From assembly GCF_014636495.1 (NCBI RefSeq), contig NZ_BMEM01000001.1, positions 186,001-250,000 on the forward strand: a DNA stretch of 64,000 nt, given 5' to 3'. The DNA comes from Ornithinimicrobium tianjinense (GTDB lineage: Bacteria > Actinomycetota > Actinomycetes > Actinomycetales > Dermatophilaceae). The translations under genes were made by a program, and so were the position numbers. The notes under the pieces were generated by a model, which saw only the letters and a program-made list of their open reading frames with translations, was not told where the DNA came from and searched no databases. Below, one piece after another: positions 54,624-62,235 of the stretch (the first letter of the stretch is position 1; every line of letters begins with the position of its first letter).

Positions 54624-55025
54624 GTGCCTAGCGGCAAGGTCAGGTTCTACGACGAGGAGAAGGGCTTCGGCTTCCTCTCCAGCGACGAGGGACAGGATGT
54701 CTACGTCCCTCGCTCCGCCCTGCCCCAGGGCGTCTCCGCCCTCCAGCGCGGTGCCCGGGTCGAGTTCGACATCGTCGCCGGCAAGCGCGGCGACCAGGCG
54801 CTGCACGTGCGACTGCTCGAGCCGGCCCCCTCGGTCGCGCGCGGTCTGACGCTGCGCGACCGCAAGCCGGCCGAGGACATGGTCGTCGTCGTCGAGGACC
54901 TCATCACGCTGCTCGACCAGGCCTCCAACAGCCTGCGCAGGGGCCACTACCCGGACCGCACGCACGGTTCCGCCATGGCCAAGGCCCTGCGTGCCGTCGC
55001 CGACCAGTTCGAGGCAGGCAGCTGA
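54624..55025 (+). CDS. Cold-shock-domain protein with C-terminal extension
   Basis: A 133-residue protein: one cold-shock domain with RNP1-like EKGFGFLSSD and RNP2-like QDVYVPRSAL, then about 65 extra residues (DMVVVVEDLITLLDQASNSL) of helical character. This longer form is typical next to DUF3027 in actinobacteria. Binds single-stranded RNA/DNA. GTG 54624 has GAGG 6 nt upstream. DUF3027 starts 2 nt after its stop, so they are co-transcribed. Confidence 0.9.
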   Translation: MPSGKVRFYDEEKGFGFLSSDEGQDVYVPRSALPQGVSALQRGARVEFDIVAGKRGDQALHVRLLEPAPSVARGLTLRDRKPAEDMVVVVEDLITLLDQASNSLRRGHYPDRTHGSAMAKALRAVADQFEAGS

Positions 55026-55027
55026 CC

Positions 55028-55774
55028 GTGGCCTCCGTCAAGCCCGACGCCGTGCTCACCTCCGCCGTGGAGATGGCGCGGGCCGCCGCCGAGGAGATCG
55101 CCGAGCCGGGGACGGTCGGCGAGCACCAGGGCGCGGTGATGGAGGGCGACCGCGTCGCGACGCACTCGTTCGCGTGCACGGCCGCCGCCTACCCGGGCTG
55201 GCACTGGGCGGTGACGCTCTCGCGCGTCCCGCGGGCACGCAAGGCGACCGTGAGCGAGGTGCACCTGCTGCCCGGCACCGGGGCGCTCCTCTCCCCGGCA
55301 TGGGTCCCGTATGCCGAGCGCCTCGCCCCGGGCGACATCGGCGCCGGCGACCGCACGCCCTACCTCGAGGACGACCCGCGGCTCGAGGCCGGGTGGGAGG
55401 CCACGGGCGAGGAGGACGTCGACCAGGTCGCCCTCTGGGAGCTCGGGCTCGGGCGTGAGCGCGTGCTGTCCGCCGAGGGTCGCGACGCGGCCGCCACCCG
55501 CTGGGTCTCCGGCGACCACGGCCCCGACAGCGAGACGGCGCGGAAGGCCCCCAAGCCGTGCTCCACCTGCGGCTACTTCGTGCCGATGGCAGGGGCGCTC
55601 CGGTCGGTCTTCGGGGTGTGCGCCAACGAGTGGTCGCCCGCCGACGGCACGGTCGTCGCCCTGGGTTTCGGCTGCGGTGCGCACAGCGAGGTCGACGAGG
55701 AGAAGCGTTCACCGGAGCGGATCGACCCGCCCGTCCTCGACGACTCCCGCGAGATCGAGTTCGTCGAGCGCTGA
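55028..55774 (+). CDS. DUF3027 domain-containing protein
   Basis: A 248-residue actinobacterial protein of unknown function. Recognised by its place after the cold-shock gene and by HSFACTAAAYPGWHWAVTL, WVPYAERLAPGDIG, RWVSGDHGPD and the Cys cluster KPCSTCGYFVP...GVCANEWSP...GFGCGAHSE, which may bind zinc. Translationally close to the cold-shock gene (2 nt). Confidence 0.87.
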   Translation: MASVKPDAVLTSAVEMARAAAEEIAEPGTVGEHQGAVMEGDRVATHSFACTAAAYPGWHWAVTLSRVPRARKATVSEVHLLPGTGALLSPAWVPYAERLAPGDIGAGDRTPYLEDDPRLEAGWEATGEEDVDQVALWELGLGRERVLSAEGRDAAATRWVSGDHGPDSETARKAPKPCSTCGYFVPMAGALRSVFGVCANEWSPADGTVVALGFGCGAHSEVDEEKRSPERIDPPVLDDSREIEFVER

Positions 55775-55802
55775 GGCGCAGTGTGCCGGGCGCGGGGGCG
55801 AC

Positions 55803-56048
55803 TCAGGCCATAGCGGCGTTGCCGCGGCCACGGCGTAGGTAGACGTAGCCGGCGGCGCCGAGCACAAGTCCCGCGACGGGGACCCACACCCACCAAGACC
55901 GCTCGCCCGTGCGCAGCGTGGGCACGACGAGGATGACCAGCAGGGCGACGGCCCAGGCGACCAGGCCCACCTTGGCGAGCGTGACCGTGCGCAGAGGCAC
56001 CTCCGGGGGAACGATGCCGGTCGCTGTCGGGGTCGTGCGCTCGTCCAC
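55803..56048 (-). CDS. DUF2530 small membrane protein
   Basis: About 81 residues with PPEVPLRTVTLAKVGLVAWA (first helix), a second helix VWVPVAGLVLGAAGYVYL and a basic end RRGRG. Fits DUF2530, a family regularly found beside DUF3027 and MarR genes. GTG 56048 is chosen because it keeps the family-like N-terminus; longer frames run into the tandem repeats. Function unknown. Confidence 0.75.
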   Translation of the reverse strand: MDERTTPTATGIVPPEVPLRTVTLAKVGLVAWAVALLVILVVPTLRTGERSWWVWVPVAGLVLGAAGYVYLRRGRGNAAMA

Positions 56049-56078
56049 GCAGCCCACGCTAGCGCCCACCGCTGCTGG

Positions 56079-56273
56079 GAGCGTGCGCAAGCCACTCCGG
56101 TGAGCGGGTCGTGCACGGCATGCGCACCCAGAGCGTGCGCAAGCCACTCCCGTGAGTGGGTCGTGCACGGCATGCGCATTCAGAGCGTGCCCAAGCCACT
56201 CCCGTGAGTGGGTCGTGCACGGCATACCCACCCAGAGCGTGCCCAAGCCACTCCCGTGAGCGGGTCGTGCACG
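56079..56273. repeat. 52-bp tandem repeat, 3.75 copies
   Basis: Copies at 56079-56130, 56131-56182, 56183-56234 and a partial one at 56235-56273, differing at a few bases. Each unit contains CCACTC-CNGT-GAGYGG, a small hairpin, and GTGCACGGCAT. 52 is not a multiple of 3, so it is not coding. Lies between DUF2530 (-) and marR (+) starts. Confidence 0.95.
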
Positions 56274-56304
56274 AGGACCAGCAGGTCGTTAGATCAAGTA
56301 ATGA

Positions 56305-56315
56305 GTTAGACTAAC
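56305..56315 (+). promoter_or_regulatory. Operator/-10 of the marR-MFS unit
   Basis: Palindrome GTTAG-A-CTAAC (56305-56315) contains TAGACT (56307-56312), a -10 box 8 nt before the GTG start. A further TTAG lies at 56289-56292. Self-repression by the MarR protein is the simple reading. Confidence 0.6.
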
Positions 56316-56320
56316 GAACT

Positions 56321-56749
56321 GTGCCGCCCGATCTCACCCCTGCCCCCGCCCTCGCCCACGACCTGCGGATCGCGTGCATGAGGGTGGCGCGGATGGTGCG
56401 TTTCGACGGCGACAACCTCATCGCACCGCACCTCTTCTCGGTCCTGGCGCGACTCGCGGACGGGCCTCGCACGGTCGGCGAGCTGGCCGCGGCCGAGCTG
56501 ATCACGGCTCCGAGCATGAGCCGCTCCTGCACCCAGCTGTGCGAGCTGGGGCTGGTCGAGCGGCACTCGGACGAGCACGACGGCCGCCTCGTCCGCCTGT
56601 CGCTCACCGACGCAGGCCGTGAGCTCGTGGCCGAGGAGCGGGCCCGGCGTGACGCGTGGATGGGCGAGCGCCTCGAGGGGCTCACCCAGGAGGAGCGTGA
56701 CGTCCTCGAGCGCGCCACCGTCATCCTCGGGGCGGTGATCGCCCGGTGA
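56321..56749 (+). CDS. MarR-family transcriptional regulator
   Basis: A 142-residue winged-helix regulator: RTVGELAAAELITAPSMSRS (HTH), then wing VERHSDEHDGRLVRLSLTDA. Such repressors usually respond to a small phenolic or lipophilic ligand that is also the substrate of the neighbouring pump. Overlaps the MFS gene by 4 bp (GTGA). A palindrome overlaps its own -10. Confidence 0.9.
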   Translation: MPPDLTPAPALAHDLRIACMRVARMVRFDGDNLIAPHLFSVLARLADGPRTVGELAAAELITAPSMSRSCTQLCELGLVERHSDEHDGRLVRLSLTDAGRELVAEERARRDAWMGERLEGLTQEERDVLERATVILGAVIAR

Positions 56750-58041
56750 GCGCGATGTTCAGCGCCCTGGGCGTGCGCAACTACCGGATCTACGCGACCG
56801 GCGCCCTCATCTCCAACACCGGCACCTGGATGGGCCGCGTCGCCCAGGACTGGGTGGTCCTCACCGAGCTCACCGACAGCTCGGCGACCGCCCTCGGCGT
56901 CGTCACCGGCCTGCAGTTCCTGCCGATCGTGCTCCTCACACCGGTCGCCGGTGCGCTGAGCGACGCCTTCCCCAAGCGCAAGGTGATGATCGCCAGCCAG
57001 TCCCTCATGGCGTTCTTCGCGCTGGTGATGGGGCTGTGGGTGATGCACGGCTCGATGGAGCTGTGGCACATGTACGTCCTGGCCTTCCTCTCCGGCTGCG
57101 CCGCCGCCATCGACGCCCCGGCCCGGCAGGCCTTCGTCTCCGAGATGGTGCCGCAGGACAAGCTCACCAACGCGGTCGGCCTCAACAGCGCGTCCTTCCA
57201 CTCCGGCCGGCTCATCGGGCCGGCCACCGCGGGGCTGCTCATCGCCTGGCTCGGCACCGGCCCCACGCTCGTGGTCAACGCGGCGACCTTCCTGGGCACG
57301 ATCCTGGCGCTGCTGCTCATGGACGTCCGCCGCCTCGCGCCACCCCCGGACCGCACCGGTCTGGGGCGCGCGCGGGTCCGTGACGGGGTGGCCTACGTCG
57401 CCCGCCGTCCGGACATCATCCTCATCATGATCGTGGCCTTCATGCACGGCACCTTCGGCATGAACTTCCAGATCACCAACGCCCTCATGGCCACCGAGAT
57501 CTACGGCAAGGGCGTGGAGGAGTATGGCGTGACCGGCTCGGTGATGGCCGTGGGCTCCCTCGCCGGGGCCCTGCTCGCCGCGCGTCGGGAGCGGCCGCGC
57601 TGGCGCCTGCTGCTGGGCTCGCTCGCGGCCTTCGCGGTCTTCACCTTCTTCCTCGCGATGGCGCCGAGCTCCACGGCCTACCTCATCCTGCTCGTGCCCA
57701 CCGGCCTGACCGCGCTGACCGTGATGGTGAGCGCCAACGCCATGGTGCAGCTGTCGGTCGACGCGGAGGTGCGGGGCCGGGTGATGGCGCTCTACATGGC
57801 GGTCTTCTTCGGCGGGACGCCGCTCGGCTCGCCGATCATCGGCTGGATCGGCGAGGTGCTCGGGGCGCGCTGGACCATCCTCGTGGCGACCATCGCGTGC
57901 GGTCTGACGGCGGTCGCTGCGATCATCTACGTGATGCAGCACGACAACCTGCGTCTGCGCCTGCGCGCCAGCTGGGTCCGCCCGCTCGTGCTCGAGCGGG
58001 GCGACGTCGTGCTCGAGCCCCTCCCGGAGAAGGTGACCTGA
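56746..58041 (+). CDS. MFS transporter (EntS/MFS_3 type)
   Basis: Twelve-helix efflux transporter (431 aa). MFS motifs GALSDAFPKRKVMIASQS and RGRVMALYMAVFFGGTPLG, PARQAFVSEMVPQDKLTNAV as in the enterobactin-exporter group. Substrate unknown; regulation by the adjacent MarR protein is inferred from the overlap and operator. Confidence 0.88.
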   Translation: MSAMFSALGVRNYRIYATGALISNTGTWMGRVAQDWVVLTELTDSSATALGVVTGLQFLPIVLLTPVAGALSDAFPKRKVMIASQSLMAFFALVMGLWVMHGSMELWHMYVLAFLSGCAAAIDAPARQAFVSEMVPQDKLTNAVGLNSASFHSGRLIGPATAGLLIAWLGTGPTLVVNAATFLGTILALLLMDVRRLAPPPDRTGLGRARVRDGVAYVARRPDIILIMIVAFMHGTFGMNFQITNALMATEIYGKGVEEYGVTGSVMAVGSLAGALLAARRERPRWRLLLGSLAAFAVFTFFLAMAPSSTAYLILLVPTGLTALTVMVSANAMVQLSVDAEVRGRVMALYMAVFFGGTPLGSPIIGWIGEVLGARWTILVATIACGLTAVAAIIYVMQHDNLRLRLRASWVRPLVLERGDVVLEPLPEKVT

Positions 58042-58044
58042 GCT

Positions 58045-58140
58045 GTGAACGCCCATACCCGACGGATCGTCGTCCTCCTCGCCCTGGCGGCCCTCATCCT
58101 GGTCCCGATGCTGGGGGCCATCGGCGGCGCGCTCCGCTGA
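58045..58140 (+). CDS. 31-residue single-helix membrane protein
   Basis: GTG start 3 nt after the MFS stop; the product is a short basic end (VNAHTRR), one hydrophobic helix (IVVLLALAALILVPMLGAIG) and GALR. Its TGA overlaps the ATG of the next gene (TGATG). Similar tiny proteins are known beside MFS pumps in actinobacteria; I do not claim homology. It may be a subunit or stabiliser of the transporter. Confidence 0.6.
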   Translation: MNAHTRRIVVLLALAALILVPMLGAIGGALR

Positions 58141-59921
58141 TGACGTTCACCACCAGGCCCACGCTGACCGGCACGTTCGGGATGGTGTCGAGCACCCACT
58201 GGCTGGCCTCGCAGGCCGCGATGCGGATGCTGGAGCTGGACGGCAACGCCGCCGACGCGGCGGTGGCCGCCGGGCTCGTGCTGCAGGTCGTCGAGCCGCA
58301 CCTCAACGGCCCCGGCGGCGACCTGCCGCTCATCGTCGCCTCGGCGGACGACCCGACGCCGCGCGTCCTCTGCGGCCAGGGGCCGGCGCCCGCCGGGGCC
58401 GCGCCCGAGCACTTCGCCGCCGTCGGGCTCGACCGCGTGCCGGGCTCCGGTCCCCTCGCGACCGCCGTGCCGGGTGCGTTCGACGCGTGGATGGTGCTGC
58501 TGCGCGACCGGGGCACGATGACCGCCCGTGAGGTGGCCGGCCCGGCGCTCCACTACGCCCGCCACGGCCACCCCTTCCTGGCCCGGGCCAGCGCCACGGT
58601 CGCCGCGGTGGCCGAGCTCTTCACGCAGGACTGGACGACCTCGGCCGACCAGTGGCTCGTCGACGGCCGGCCCCCGGCGCCCGGCTCGCTCGTCACCAAC
58701 ACCGCCTGGGCGGACACCCTGGACCGGCTGCTCGGCGAGGAGGACGCCGCGTCCGGCACCCGCGAGCAGGGCATCGACGCGCTCCGCCGCGCCTGGTCCC
58801 ACGGCTTCGTGGCCCAGGCCCTGGAGGACTTCCAGCGGCGGGACTTCCGGCACAGCGGCGGACAGGTGCTCCCCGGCGTGCTGACCGCCCAGGACCTCGC
58901 CGAGTTCGAGGCGACCTGGGAGGACGCCGTCACCCTCGACTGGCGCGGCCACACGATCGCCAAGACCGGACCGTGGGGTCAGGGCCCGGCCCTGCTGCAG
59001 GTGCACCAGACGCTCGACGTCCTCGCCCCGGACGGCCCGGACCTCGACACCGCCGACGGCGTCCACACGCTCGTCGAGACCTGGAAGCTGGCCATGGCCG
59101 ACCGCGAGGCGTGGTACGGCGACAGCGCCGAGGTGCCCCTCGACGAGCTCCTCGACCCGGGGTATGCCGCGCAACGCGCCTCGCTCGTCGGGCCGACCGC
59201 CAGCCGGGAGGTGCGGCCCGGCGCGCCGGGCGGACGCACGCCCCGGCTCGCGGCCCAGGCGCTGCGCGTCCACGGCGCCGCCGACCGCGACGCGACCGTC
59301 GGTGAGCCGACCGTGCAGCGGGACGGCCGGACGCGCGGCGACACCTGCCACGTCGACGTCGTCGACCGCTGGGGGATGCTCGTCTCGGCGACCCCGAGCG
59401 GCGGGTGGCTGCAGTCCTCGCCGTTCGTGCCCGAGGTGGGCTTCGCCCTGGGCAGCAGGCTGCAGATGGCCTGGCTGGAGCAGGGCCTGCCCGCCTCGCT
59501 CGTCCCGGGCCGCCGGCCACGGACCACCCTGACGCCCACGCTCGTCCTGCGTGACGGCATACCGGTCCTGGCGTGCGGGAGCCCCGGGGGCGACCAGCAG
59601 GACCAGTGGCAGAGCGTCTTCCTGCTCCGCCACCTCGTCGGTGGCGCCGGGCTGCAGGAAGCCATCGACGCCCCGTCCTTCCACACGACGAGCTTCCCCG
59701 GCAGCTTCCACCCGCGCGCGACCGAGCCGGGCGTCCTGGTCGCGGAGTCGCGGCTCGGCGAGGAGATCCTCGACAGCCTGCGCGAGCGCGGGCACGAGGT
59801 CGTCGTCGAGGGGCCCTGGTCCCTGGGCCGGCTCTGCGCCGTAGCGCGCGACCCCGGGACCGGCGTGCTGTCCGCCGCCGCGAACCCGCGGGGAATGCAG
59901 GGGTATGCCGTCGGGCGTTGA
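58140..59921 (+). CDS. Gamma-glutamyltransferase family protein
   Basis: Ntn-hydrolase (593 aa) that self-cleaves before a catalytic Thr, here T402 in RTRGDTCHVDVVD. LDGNAADAAVAAGLVLQVVEP, HLNGPGGDLPLIV and SGGWLQSSPFVPEVGF follow the family. No signal peptide is seen, so it probably works inside the cell, on gamma-glutamyl or acylated substrates; family members also act as cephalosporin acylases. Start overlaps the small gene's stop. Confidence 0.88.
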   Translation: MTFTTRPTLTGTFGMVSSTHWLASQAAMRMLELDGNAADAAVAAGLVLQVVEPHLNGPGGDLPLIVASADDPTPRVLCGQGPAPAGAAPEHFAAVGLDRVPGSGPLATAVPGAFDAWMVLLRDRGTMTAREVAGPALHYARHGHPFLARASATVAAVAELFTQDWTTSADQWLVDGRPPAPGSLVTNTAWADTLDRLLGEEDAASGTREQGIDALRRAWSHGFVAQALEDFQRRDFRHSGGQVLPGVLTAQDLAEFEATWEDAVTLDWRGHTIAKTGPWGQGPALLQVHQTLDVLAPDGPDLDTADGVHTLVETWKLAMADREAWYGDSAEVPLDELLDPGYAAQRASLVGPTASREVRPGAPGGRTPRLAAQALRVHGAADRDATVGEPTVQRDGRTRGDTCHVDVVDRWGMLVSATPSGGWLQSSPFVPEVGFALGSRLQMAWLEQGLPASLVPGRRPRTTLTPTLVLRDGIPVLACGSPGGDQQDQWQSVFLLRHLVGGAGLQEAIDAPSFHTTSFPGSFHPRATEPGVLVAESRLGEEILDSLRERGHEVVVEGPWSLGRLCAVARDPGTGVLSAAANPRGMQGYAVGR

Positions 59922-59975
59922 CCCTCTGCATCACCTAGCGTGGTGCTCGAGCACATCCCCCGAGCAGGAGAACCC

Positions 59976-60362
59976 GTGGCAGCCACGAACCTCGCCAAGC
60001 TGGCGCTGAAGTACGGCCCGATCGTCTACACCCTCGCCCAGAAGTACGGCCCCCAGGTGGCCGAGCAGCTGCTGAAGCAGCGGGAGCCTGCGCAGCGCCT
60101 CGTCGCCGCGCGGCGCGAGCGGGGCACCGCGCGCAAGCAGGCCCTCGCCCACGCCGACTCCGTCGTCGAGGGCACCGTCCAGCAGGTGTTCCACGGCGGG
60201 CAGGCCTACTGGGTCGTGTTCTCCCGCAACGAGCCTGTGGGCACGCACCCGCACACCAACATCCCGTTCGACGCCCTGCTGCTCAACGCCGACCCGGCGC
60301 GCCGCGCGCGGCCGGAGGAGCTGCGCCGGACGGTCCACCTGCCCAGGCGTCCTGGGCGCTGA
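59976..60362 (+). CDS. Hypothetical protein
   Basis: 128 residues. N-terminal LAKLALKYGPIVYTLAQKYG...AEQLLKQREP is an amphipathic helix region, later VVEGTVQQVFHGGQAYWVVF and a basic end (ARRARPEELRRTVHLPRRPG). Common in actinobacteria next to pdxH, function unknown. GTG 59976 has AGGAG 5 nt upstream; TAGCGT at 59937-59942 is a likely -10. Confidence 0.72.
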   Translation: MAATNLAKLALKYGPIVYTLAQKYGPQVAEQLLKQREPAQRLVAARRERGTARKQALAHADSVVEGTVQQVFHGGQAYWVVFSRNEPVGTHPHTNIPFDALLLNADPARRARPEELRRTVHLPRRPGR

Positions 60363-60381
60363 CGGTCGAGGGAGGTATGCC

Positions 60382-61065
60382 GTGCAGCTGAGGCACGTCC
60401 GCACCGAGTACGACGCTGAGGGGCTCGATGAGTCGGTGTGCCCCGAGGCCCCGCTCGAGATCCTCCGCGCGTGGGTCGAGGCCGCGATCCAGCGGCAGGC
60501 CGACCACGGCGACGTGCCTGAGCCCACCGCGATGGCGGTGGCCACCGTCGACGCTGCCGGAGCTCCCGACGTGCGCACGGTGCTCATGCGTGGGCTCGAC
60601 GCGCGCGGCGTGTGCTTCTACACCAACACCGCGTCCGCGAAGGGGGAGCAGCTGGCCGCGAACCCGGCCGTCGCGGCGACCCTGACGTGGGCCGGCCTGC
60701 ACCGCGCCGTGCGGCTGCGGGGCAGGGCCGAGCTGCTCTCCGAGGCCGAGGTCCACGACTACTTCGTCACCCGGCCGTGGGGCTCGCGGGTCGGCGCGCA
60801 CGCCTCGGCCCAGTCGCGACCGGTGCCGGACCGCGCGAGCCTGGAAGCGGCATACCGGGAGAGCGCGGAGCGCTTCCCCGACACGGGCAGCCCTGAGGAC
60901 GTGCCGGTGCCGCAGACCTGGGGCGGCTACCGCATCGTGCCGGAGCGCGTCGAGCTGTGGGCCGGGCGGCGCAGCCGGCTGCACGACCGGATCGTGTGGG
61001 AGCGCGTGGGCCCGGGCGGGCTCGACGACCCCACGGCCTGGAGACGCTCGCGGCTCGCGCCCTGA
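60382..61065 (+). CDS. pdxH: Pyridoxamine 5'-phosphate oxidase PdxH
   Basis: FMN enzyme converting pyridoxine/pyridoxamine phosphate to PLP (227 aa). PTAMAVATVDAAGAPDVRTV, GVCFYTNTASAKGEQLAANP (FMN), QSRPVPDRASLEAAY and C-terminal RLHDRIVWER (PLP binding) are intact. GTG 60382 follows GGAGG by 6-7 nt. PLP feeds HemL and other enzymes of this window. Confidence 0.94.
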   Translation: MQLRHVRTEYDAEGLDESVCPEAPLEILRAWVEAAIQRQADHGDVPEPTAMAVATVDAAGAPDVRTVLMRGLDARGVCFYTNTASAKGEQLAANPAVAATLTWAGLHRAVRLRGRAELLSEAEVHDYFVTRPWGSRVGAHASAQSRPVPDRASLEAAYRESAERFPDTGSPEDVPVPQTWGGYRIVPERVELWAGRRSRLHDRIVWERVGPGGLDDPTAWRRSRLAP

Positions 61066-61118
61066 CCCCTGGACGCTCGGGCGGGTCGGTGTCGGTGCCG
61101 CCTCCTAGAATGACGCGT

Positions 61119-61796
61119 GTGAGCGAGCTGATCGACACCACCGAGATGTACCTCAAGACCATCCTCGAGCTCGAGGAGGACGGGGTCGTCCCGATGCGTG
61201 CGCGGATCGCCGAGCGGCTCGCCCAGTCCGGCCCCACCGTGTCGCAGACCGTGGCCCGGATGGAGCGCGACGGGCTGCTGGAGCTCGCCGAGGACCGTCA
61301 GCTGCTGCTCACCGAGCGGGGGCGGCTGGCAGCCGTGCGTGTCATGCGCAAGCACCGGCTGGCCGAGCGGCTGCTGACCGACGTCATCGGGCTCGACCCT
61401 GCCCTCGTCCACGACGAGGCGTGCCGCTGGGAGCACGTCATGAGCGAGCAGGTCGAGGCCAAGATCCTGGTGCTGGTCTCGGACCCGACGACCTCTCCCT
61501 ACGGCAACCCGGTCCCCGGGCTCGAGGAGCTGGGCCACACGGCCGCCCCGGCCGCCCAGGGCCGTCCCAGCCACGAGCTCGCCGCTGCGGGCGGACGCGT
61601 CGAGGCGACGGTGTCCCGGATCGGTGAGCCCGTCCAGGTCGACCCCGAGGTGCTCGGCCTGCTGCTCGACTCCGGGATCCGGCCGGGCGCCCGGGTCGTG
61701 GTGTGGGCCGAGGACGAGCGCACGATCGTCGAGTCGCTGGACGGCGAGGCCGTCTCGCTGCCGACCGACGTGGCGGCGCACATCTTCTGCCTCTGA
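61119..61796 (+). CDS. DtxR/MntR-family metal-dependent regulator
   Basis: Fe(II)/Mn(II)-dependent repressor (225 aa). N-terminal SELIDTTEMYLKTILELEED and HTH PMRARIAERLAQSGPTVSQT; metal ligands in KHRLAERLL and DEACRWEHVMSEQVE; SH3-like C-terminus from about 150. Full-length like IdeR/DtxR. GTG 61119 has TAGAAT (61106-61111) 7 nt upstream: leaderless; an ATG at 61110 overlaps the -10. No iron box was found in the window. Confidence 0.92.
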   Translation: MSELIDTTEMYLKTILELEEDGVVPMRARIAERLAQSGPTVSQTVARMERDGLLELAEDRQLLLTERGRLAAVRVMRKHRLAERLLTDVIGLDPALVHDEACRWEHVMSEQVEAKILVLVSDPTTSPYGNPVPGLEELGHTAAPAAQGRPSHELAAAGGRVEATVSRIGEPVQVDPEVLGLLLDSGIRPGARVVVWAEDERTIVESLDGEAVSLPTDVAAHIFCL

Positions 61797-62057
61797 CGAC
61801 GCTGGTGCCGACAGTCTCCTGGGTCGGCGATCGAGTCTCGGGCGGATGTTTCCCAGCGGTAATGTGACATCTGTCACGTAGACGCGGAGCCGGGAATATG
61901 CCTGCGCGCGGCCCTTCCCCAAAGTCGCAGGTGGGCGGGCTGGGTCGCGGTCCGTCTCCACCTTTGGTCGTCCACAGGTCTCCGACCCCGGTATGACGCG
62001 GGGGGCCTCAGGTGTGTACGGTGGCGACTGCTCCTCTCCCCTGGAGGAGACCCCAAG
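61797..62057. other. Gene-free upstream region of the riboswitch
   Basis: No gene. Holds a perfect dyad GTGACA-TC-TGTCAC (61864-61877), a split inverted repeat CCAAAG...CCTTTGG between 61918 and 61968, and TACGGT (62017-62022) as a -10 candidate, which would start the riboswitch RNA near 62029. Confidence 0.5.
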
Positions 62058-62175
62058 CGCGTGCCGCCGAGTCCTGTCTGCGCGCATGGGACCTGCCCGA
62101 ACGACCCGCAGACAGGAGCGGGGGACCCACTCCCGGAGCCGTGAGGTTCCTCGGGGCTAACGGTCCGGCGCCCAC
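62058..62175 (+). ncRNA. c-di-AMP riboswitch (ydaO/yuaA type)
   Basis: Leader of the NlpC/P60 gene. CCGAGTCCTG (62067-62076), an 11-bp stem TCCTGTCTGCG (62072-62082)/CGCAGACAGGA (62107-62117), GCGGGGGACCCAC (62118-62130) and TCGGGGCTAACGG (62151-62163) match the conserved core of actinobacterial ydaO riboswitches known before rpf and NlpC/P60 genes. In actinobacteria ligand binding generally turns the gene off. Ends are approximate. DisA in this window makes the ligand. Confidence 0.9.
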
Positions 62176-62235
62176 CGGATCGGGGTTTCTCCACCCAGCC
62201 CGACAGCTGACCCCGCAGGCACTGGAGGATCCCAC

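Noticed and set aside
55709-56246. Long reverse-strand frames through the 52-bp repeats encoding repeated peptides
   Set aside because: The unit length is not a multiple of 3, so the frame shifts between copies; the DUF2530 start inside gives a family-like protein without the repeats.
56079-56273. Tandem repeats as a CRISPR array
   Set aside because: The 52-bp units are directly joined and nearly identical throughout; there are no unique spacers and no cas genes.
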